Of a stretch of DNA of 10,967 bases, positions 6,932-10,967 are shown in pieces; position 1 is the first letter of the stretch, and each line of letters begins with the position of its first letter. Source of the DNA: Desulfovibrio sp. UBA6121 (lineage in GTDB: Bacteria > Desulfobacterota > Desulfovibrionia > Desulfovibrionales > Desulfovibrionaceae). The notes beneath the pieces were generated by a model that was given only the letters and a program-made list of their open reading frames with translations, did not search any database and had not been told where the DNA came from. Both the position numbers and the translations under genes were made by a program. The stretch is from positions 1 through 10,967 of the forward strand of contig DIVX01000101.1 in assembly GCA_002422505.1 (NCBI GenBank), given 5' to 3'.

Positions 6932-7993
6932 CTAAATGGACTCCAGCTCACGAAAGGGGTTGATCCTGCCGTTGCCGTGTTTATCCCGAATGTCGCGGTA
7001 GTCGTCCAGCCGTGGGTCGTAAAAAACGATCTGCGACCCGCTGCGGTCAAAGTCGAAAGGAACGTACAGCAGTTCCTTGAGTTCCTTGCGCACGGCCTGC
7101 TGCTTTTCTGGAGGGGCGAATAGAAGCAGAAACCCGCCGCCGCCTGCGCCGGCCAATTTGCCGCCCAAGGCGCCGGCCCTTCTGGCACGCTCGTACAGCC
7201 CGTCCACTACGGAGTTCGCCACCTTTTCACCCAGCTGGCGTTTGAGCTGCCAACTCTGGTCGAGCAGATCGCCGAACAGGCTAATGTCGTCATCGCTTGA
7301 AAGGATGCCGATGCCCTTTTGCACCATGTCGTTCATGCGGAACAACGTTTCTTTTCGCGCCTCGAGGTCGTTTACGTAGCTGCCCGCCACCTCGGAGGCA
7401 TAGCGCATGATGCCCGTGTAAAAGAGCATGAGGTGGTTGGACAGCTCCTGATAGCGCGCGGGCGGAATGGTCACGGGATTCACGTCGAACTCGCCGTCGC
7501 GGCGGAACTCTATGTAATTGAGTCCTCCGTAGGCTGCGGCGATCTGGTCTTGCGAGCCCACGGTTTCCTTGATCATCTCCTGCTCAATGTGGATGGCCTC
7601 GTTCGCCAGCTTGTGGGGCGAGGTCATTTGGCCCTTGAGGGCATACAGGGCGTTGAGCAGGCCCACGGTGAAGGAGGAGCTGGAACCCATGCCGCTACGG
7701 GCGGGCAGGTCGCCGTCGTGGTGTATTTCCAGGTTCTGGGTGCAGTTGAGGAAGCGCAGCGTCTCGCGAACGGCGGGATGCTTGACCTCCTCGAAGCTGC
7801 GGCACTGCTCCATCTTGGAATACACAAGGCGGAGGTTGTGCTCGAAAAAGGGAGGCAGGTAGCGCAGGGTGATATAGCAGTACTTGTCGATGGCGGTGGA
7901 GAGCACGCTGCCGCCATGCTTGAGGTACCAGCTCGGATAGTCCGTGCCGCCGCCGAAAAAGGAAATCCGGAAAGGGGTTCTGCTGATTATCAT
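6932..7993 (-). CDS. hddA: D-glycero-alpha-D-manno-heptose-7-phosphate kinase, GHMP family
   Basis: A 353-residue GHMP kinase of the HddA type, which phosphorylates C1 of D-glycero-alpha-D-manno-heptose 7-phosphate to the 1,7-bisphosphate in the cytoplasm. The N-terminus IISRTPFRISFFGGGTDYP (2-20) is the sugar-binding start typical of HddA and related sugar-1-kinases. PARSGMGSSSSFTVG (97-111) is the GHMP ATP-binding loop, and KLAGAGGGGFLLLF (279-292) is the third GHMP motif. The adjacent HddC-like gene supports the heptose assignment over fucokinase or mevalonate-type kinases, which share these motifs. Only 3 bases separate it from the hddC stop, and a GGAAG Shine-Dalgarno lies inside the end of hddC. 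No GmhB phosphatase or GmhA isomerase is in the window, so those steps must be encoded elsewhere. Confidence 0.88.
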   Translation of the reverse strand: MIISRTPFRISFFGGGTDYPSWYLKHGGSVLSTAIDKYCYITLRYLPPFFEHNLRLVYSKMEQCRSFEEVKHPAVRETLRFLNCTQNLEIHHDGDLPARSGMGSSSSFTVGLLNALYALKGQMTSPHKLANEAIHIEQEMIKETVGSQDQIAAAYGGLNYIEFRRDGEFDVNPVTIPPARYQELSNHLMLFYTGIMRYASEVAGSYVNDLEARKETLFRMNDMVQKGIGILSSDDDISLFGDLLDQSWQLKRQLGEKVANSVVDGLYERARRAGALGGKLAGAGGGGFLLLFAPPEKQQAVRKELKELLYVPFDFDRSGSQIVFYDPRLDDYRDIRDKHGNGRINPFRELESI

Positions 7994-7996
7994 GGC

Positions 7997-8704
7997 TTAC
8001 TTTCTTCCGAGTGTTGAGAAGAATGAGGCAGCGCTGGCGTACGATTCAGGCGTGCCAATATCGATGAATTCCGCTTTTGTCGAGTACCCGAGCAAACCCT
8101 TGTGCAGAAGCAGAGGGAACACCTCCTGTTCAATGGAAAAGGCCGGTCCGAGCGGGTCGTGCAGACTCTGCGGGGTGAGCAGGTACTGCCCGGCGTTGAT
8201 GTCCCCAGGGCTGCAAGCACAACCTTTTTCTACGAAGCTGGTCACATTGCCCAGGCTGTCCGTTTCCACCCGTCCGTAGCGTTCCGTATTGTCCACGCGG
8301 GCCAACAGCAGCGAGGCCATGTGCTTCCGCTGCCGGAACCAGGCAACGTATTGCGTCAGGTTCGAATTGCAGTAAGAGTCGCCGTTGAGAACCATATACA
8401 GAGGGGCGGGTTTTCGTTGCATGGCCAGCCGCACGCCGCCGCCCGTCCCCAGTGGGGAATCTTCCCGGCTATAGGCGAGGCGCAGCCCCTGGAACTCGTG
8501 CCCAAGGGCCGCCTCAACCTGCTCGGCCATGTAGCCTGTGGAGATGATTACCTGCGTAAAGCCATGCCTGACCACTTGAGCGAGAAGGTAGGCCAGAAAC
8601 GGCTTGCCGTTTATCTCCGCAAGGACCTTCGGGCGGTCGGAGACCACGCTTTGCAGGCGGGTCCCCTTTCCACCGGCCAGAATGATGACGGGAATATCCG
8701 CCAT
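7997..8704 (-). CDS. hddC: D-glycero-alpha-D-manno-heptose 1-phosphate guanylyltransferase, nucleotidyltransferase family
   Basis: A 235-residue sugar-1-phosphate nucleotidyltransferase that should form GDP-D-glycero-alpha-D-manno-heptose. Seen are the pyrophosphorylase signature IILAGGKGTRL (7-17), with RPKVLAEINGKPFL (24-37) carrying the sugar-phosphate lysine, LGTGGGVR (85-92), and LNGDSY (106-111) with the metal-binding aspartate. The length fits HddC and other short nucleotidyltransferases without a left-handed beta helix. Guanylyl rather than another nucleotide is inferred from hddA and the GDP-sugar-like downstream enzymes. The start is uncertain: the ATG at 8704 gives a family-typical N-terminus and a 10-base gap; an ATG at 8728 adds eight residues and overlaps the previous gene by 14 bases. 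Neither has a clear Shine-Dalgarno. Confidence 0.87.
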   Translation of the reverse strand: MADIPVIILAGGKGTRLQSVVSDRPKVLAEINGKPFLAYLLAQVVRHGFTQVIISTGYMAEQVEAALGHEFQGLRLAYSREDSPLGTGGGVRLAMQRKPAPLYMVLNGDSYCNSNLTQYVAWFRQRKHMASLLLARVDNTERYGRVETDSLGNVTSFVEKGCACSPGDINAGQYLLTPQSLHDPLGPAFSIEQEVFPLLLHKGLLGYSTKAEFIDIGTPESYASAASFFSTLGRK

Positions 8705-8714
8705 CGCGAAAGTT

Positions 8715-9653
8715 TTAGACGTTGGCATACTGGTTGGGCTTCAGAATCTTGTACCCCTTGAGGAGTTCCTTGATGCCCATGTCCAGATCGTTCTCCGCCT
8801 GCCAGCCAAGACCTTCCAGTTTGTCGTTGGAGACAAGGTAGTCGCGTTTGTCCGGGTCTTCGCCGATGGGCGCGGAATGGATGTAAAACTCCGGAACGTG
8901 GATCTTGATCTTCTCCGCAAGCTGCCGCTTGGTAAGATTGGCGGAGGAAAGCCCTACGTTGAACGGCTGGCCCTTCATCTTTTCGTAGTTGTCGATGCCG
9001 AACATGAAGGCTTTGGTCACGTCGCGCACGTGAATGTAATTGCGGCGGAAATGGTCTTCGAACAGGATGACCGCGCGGTTTTTGAAGGCCTGGTAGGTGA
9101 AGTCGTTCACCAGAAGGTCCATACGCATGCGCGGGCTCATGCCGAAAACCGTGGCCAAGCGGAAGGTGATGCCGACGCCCTTGTCCAGGAAGGCCTTTTC
9201 CACGGCGACCTTGGTGACGCCGTAGGAGGACAGCGGACGCAGGGGGCTCTCCTCCGTGCACAAGGCGTCTTTTTCGCCGATGCCGTAGCCGGAGTTGGTG
9301 GTGGGGAAAATGACCAGCTGATTGCGCGAAACCTGCTCCACCATGTGCATGTGAGCGTCGCGGTTCACCATGTCGGTAAGGGTGGGGTTCAGCTTGCACG
9401 CGGGCGCGCCAACAATCGCCGCCAGGGGGATGATGATGTCGTGGCTGGCGATGAGCTTATTGATGAGCGCGTAATCGCAGATGTCGCCCTTGATGAACTC
9501 GAAGCCCGGAAAATGGCAGCAGTCAAGCAGTGGCGCTTGTCCAAAAAGCAGATTGTCCAGCACCGTGACAGAATAGCCCTTGGCCAGCAGCGTGGGGACA
9601 AGGGTGGTGCCAAGGTAGCCTGCGCCGCCGGTAACGAGTATCTTTTGAGCCAT
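8715..9653 (-). CDS. NAD-dependent SDR enzyme, GDP-heptose 4-dehydrogenase (Cj1427-like)
   Basis: A 312-residue extended SDR. It has GGAGYLG (9-15, NAD binding), IPLAAIVGAPACK (75-87), TTNSGYGIGEKDA (118-130) and YGVTK (Tyr144, Lys148). A C-terminal half with HFRRNYIHVRDV, GLSSANLTKRQLAE and IGEDPDKRDYLVS follows. These stretches match what I recall of C. jejuni Cj1427, which oxidises C4 of GDP-D-glycero-alpha-D-manno-heptose using tightly bound NAD. Cj1427 sits among hddC, hddA and an Fcl-like reductase, as here. The product, a GDP-4-keto-heptose, is what the ColD-like and Fcl-like neighbours need. It is not a GMD-type 4,6-dehydratase by motif (SGYG rather than the TSEVYG style), so C6 would stay hydroxylated. 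The ATG at 9653 is chosen over a GTG at 9662 because AAGGTG (9660-9665) is 6 bases upstream. The match to Cj1427 is from memory and unverified. Confidence 0.85.
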   Translation of the reverse strand: MAQKILVTGGAGYLGTTLVPTLLAKGYSVTVLDNLLFGQAPLLDCCHFPGFEFIKGDICDYALINKLIASHDIIIPLAAIVGAPACKLNPTLTDMVNRDAHMHMVEQVSRNQLVIFPTTNSGYGIGEKDALCTEESPLRPLSSYGVTKVAVEKAFLDKGVGITFRLATVFGMSPRMRMDLLVNDFTYQAFKNRAVILFEDHFRRNYIHVRDVTKAFMFGIDNYEKMKGQPFNVGLSSANLTKRQLAEKIKIHVPEFYIHSAPIGEDPDKRDYLVSNDKLEGLGWQAENDLDMGIKELLKGYKILKPNQYANV

Positions 9654-9714
9654 ATGGAACACCTTTTTCTGTGGTTACTGGGTAAGAGAGAGACAGGTTG
9701 TCAAGGCCGTTACA
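9654..9714 (-). other. Intergenic gap inside the gene run
   Basis: Sixty-one bases between the flippase-like gene and the 4-dehydrogenase, the largest gap between two genes in the run. It holds the downstream Shine-Dalgarno and a TTGACA (9699-9704) without a convincing -10. I see no hairpin followed by a T run, so no terminator is called. Confidence 0.5.
9660..9665 (-). promoter_or_regulatory. Shine-Dalgarno for the Cj1427-like gene
   Basis: AAGGTG six bases before the ATG at 9653. It decides the start, because the competing GTG at 9662 would overlap this site. Confidence 0.7.
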
Positions 9715-10683
9715 TCAAGAGGATTCTGGAGCTGCATCATCCTCTTGTTTGAAATTTGCTACAGTCATTCCGGAAAAATGTAGCGCAATGAGCCCGAGCA
9801 GCGTTACCGGTATATACTGCACCGCCCGTAGCACAATGGCCAGCGCCACCGCCGTTTCTTTGTCCACACCGAACCAAAGCGAGGGAGCCACGACGGCTGC
9901 CTCGTACACGCCTAGCCCGCCGGGTGCGCCGGGCAGAGCCATGCCAAGGGAACTGACCACGAAGACCGCAAGCCATTGCGGCGGCGAAAGGGGAATCTGC
10001 ACCGCATGAAAGGCCAGCCCCGTCACCGAGGCGGCCAGCGCCCAGAAAAAGACGCCGTATAGGGCCAAAACAAGAAAGAAACGCGGCCGGAAACGATTGA
10101 CAATGGCAGCATGAAACAACAACAGCGATTGCCGGACACGCTGCCAGCGGATCAGGTTGATAAGCCGCAAGGATAGGGCGGGCACGCAACGAAAAACCAC
10201 CAGGACCGCCCAAGTTGCGGCCACGACTCCGAACAAAGGATAGAGAAAGAGCTGCCGCCCCGTATACCAAAGGACGTAGACGGCCAGCGCGAGCAGAATG
10301 TTGAGATCTGAAAAGCGTTCCCAGAAAACTAACTCCAAGCCGTGCGATTTACGGATTCTGGAGGCAGACCGGATGTAGAAGACTTTTGCCGCTTCGCCTA
10401 GCTTGGCGGGCAGAAGGTTGTTCACGCCTTGACCGACCAAGGTCGCTTGAGCCGCCTTGGAGAAGCCAAGGGTGTTGCCGGAGAGGAAGTTCAGTCGCAG
10501 TATCATCGGCAGCAAGGAAAGCAGGGTGGCGAGAACCATCATCATAACCATGAACGGTTCGAATAGGCGCAGATTGACGAGCAAGGCGTCGCTATCAACA
10601 TCCCAGAACACGTAGGCCAAGCCGACCAGGGGAAGGCAAAGTCTGAGGGCATTGAGCGATAACTTGAGAATCTTGCTGCGCAT
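9715..10683 (-). CDS. LPG-synthase TM / UPF0104-type membrane protein, flippase-like
   Basis: A 322-residue polytopic inner-membrane protein with about 7-8 hydrophobic segments and a short charged C-terminal tail. Family marks are NNLLPAKLGEAAKVFYIR (88-105), WERFSDL (121-127) and LPGAPGGLGVYEAAV (250-264), which recur in the membrane domain of MprF and in the stand-alone UPF0104 proteins. That family includes lipid-flipping domains and proteins next to glycan clusters. Here it is the first gene of the run, 61 bases upstream of the 4-dehydrogenase. A role in moving the lipid-linked sugar across the membrane is an inference, attractive because no GtrA or Wzx is in the window. The ATG at 10683 has GAGGGGG about 11 bases upstream. 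No aminoacyl-transferase domain of full-length MprF is present, which is normal for stand-alone members. Confidence 0.88.
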   Translation of the reverse strand: MRSKILKLSLNALRLCLPLVGLAYVFWDVDSDALLVNLRLFEPFMVMMMVLATLLSLLPMILRLNFLSGNTLGFSKAAQATLVGQGVNNLLPAKLGEAAKVFYIRSASRIRKSHGLELVFWERFSDLNILLALAVYVLWYTGRQLFLYPLFGVVAATWAVLVVFRCVPALSLRLINLIRWQRVRQSLLLFHAAIVNRFRPRFFLVLALYGVFFWALAASVTGLAFHAVQIPLSPPQWLAVFVVSSLGMALPGAPGGLGVYEAAVVAPSLWFGVDKETAVALAIVLRAVQYIPVTLLGLIALHFSGMTVANFKQEDDAAPESS

Positions 10684-10952
10684 TTCCGGCCAGCCCCCTC
10701 GTGTGGTGGAGGCGAAAACCGAGTTTCCCCCCGTAACGGGCCACTGCCTTATGCTGCGACAGTACGCCCCAAATGCGTTGAAACACTATCCCATCCCCTC
10801 CGAAGAGTCCAGAAGCGCCTTGGCGAGTTGACCGTCGCTCTGTTGAGAATTGGTGGGATTCTGTGGAAAACACAGCGTTGCATAGGAACCTGCTTCGTTC
10901 CAGCCGCGCTCTGCGCATCACCAAGCACGGCCTTGTGAAGCCGCAGTACCTT
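10684..10952. other. Upstream region with no intact gene; short broken open frames
   Basis: No complete gene is visible. On the minus strand, one frame is open from the right edge to a TAA at 10749-10751. A second is open from 10917 to a TAG at 10786-10788, where its last 20 residues (SQQSDGQLAKALLDSSEGMG) read like a real protein C-terminus. This second frame has a TGA at 10918-10920 just upstream and no start codon after it. These may be decayed coding remnants or the end of a gene cut by the window edge. No clear sigma-70 promoter is seen before the flippase-like gene. Confidence 0.4.
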
Positions 10953-10967
10953 CCCCCCCCCCCCCCC
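10953..10967 (+). repeat. Homopolymer run of 15 C at the window edge
   Basis: Fifteen consecutive C at the right end (G on the transcribed strand of the cluster), about 270 bases upstream of the first gene. It may be longer than seen. Either an assembly or sequencing end, or a slippage-prone tract. Confidence 0.9.

Noticed and set aside
7319..8017. Plus-strand open frame of 232 codons
   Set aside because: Antisense shadow of hddA.
9699..9704. TTGACA as a -35 promoter box before the Cj1427-like gene
   Set aside because: No acceptable -10 hexamer is found at 15-18 bases; the best candidate matches the consensus at only two or three positions.
8604..9752. Plus-strand open frame of 382 codons
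   Set aside because: It lies antisense to the Cj1427-like gene and hddC, whose motifs are clear; G/C-rich third positions commonly open the opposite frame. Its translation shows no recognisable motif.
10595..10924. Minus-strand open frame of 109 codons at the operon start
   Set aside because: It runs into the flippase-like gene in another frame and shows no motif; most likely chance.

Overview
All genes in this window lie on the minus strand and form one tightly packed run of ten genes, read from about 10683 down to 345. The composition is moderately high in GC. The content (heptose nucleotide-sugar enzymes plus lipid-linked sugar transfer proteins) points to a Gram-negative bacterium and a surface-polysaccharide locus (O-antigen, capsule or glycan modification). 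I cannot name the organism from sequence alone; a Desulfovibrio-like deltaproteobacterium is only a guess.

Layout in transcription order: (1) a multi-pass membrane protein of the lysylphosphatidylglycerol-synthase/flippase-like TM family (9715-10683); (2) an NAD-dependent SDR enzyme closely resembling the Campylobacter jejuni Cj1427 GDP-heptose 4-dehydrogenase (8715-9653); (3) HddC-like GDP-heptose guanylyltransferase (7997-8704); (4) HddA-like heptose-7-phosphate kinase (6932-7993); (5,6) a transketolase split into a TPP-binding subunit and a pyrimidine-binding subunit (6089-6907 and 5160-6092); (7) a GDP-L-fucose-synthase/ColC-like epimerase/reductase (4206-5129); (8) a DegT/ColD-like PLP enzyme in which the catalytic lysine is replaced by histidine, the mark of a sugar 3-dehydratase (3024-4193); (9) a GtrB/DPM1-like polyprenyl-phosphate glycosyltransferase with two C-terminal TM helices (2068-3015); (10) a large membrane protein with a GT-C-like layout (345-2075). 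Gaps are tens of bases or less, and several genes overlap, so this is very probably one operon.

How it fits together (inference): HddA and HddC make GDP-D-glycero-alpha-D-manno-heptose. The Cj1427-like enzyme oxidises C4. The ColD-like enzyme removes the C3 hydroxyl from the 4-keto sugar. The split transketolase may add a two-carbon ketol unit to the C4 carbonyl, and the Fcl-like enzyme would then epimerise and/or reduce. This parallels the yersiniose route (3-dehydrase, then TPP enzyme YerE, then reductase YerF), but on a GDP-heptose and with a transketolase-type TPP enzyme. The product would be a 3-deoxy, possibly 4-C-branched heptose. The last two genes plus the first (membrane) gene would load it on polyprenyl phosphate, flip it and transfer it. 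The simpler alternative is that the transketolase only supplies sedoheptulose-7-phosphate and the product is an unbranched 3-deoxy-heptose.

The flanks are poorer. Positions 1-344 hold an open frame running off the left edge with a faint GT4-like segment. Positions 10684-10967 hold short broken open frames and end in a run of 15 C, which may be a contig end or a homopolymer tract.
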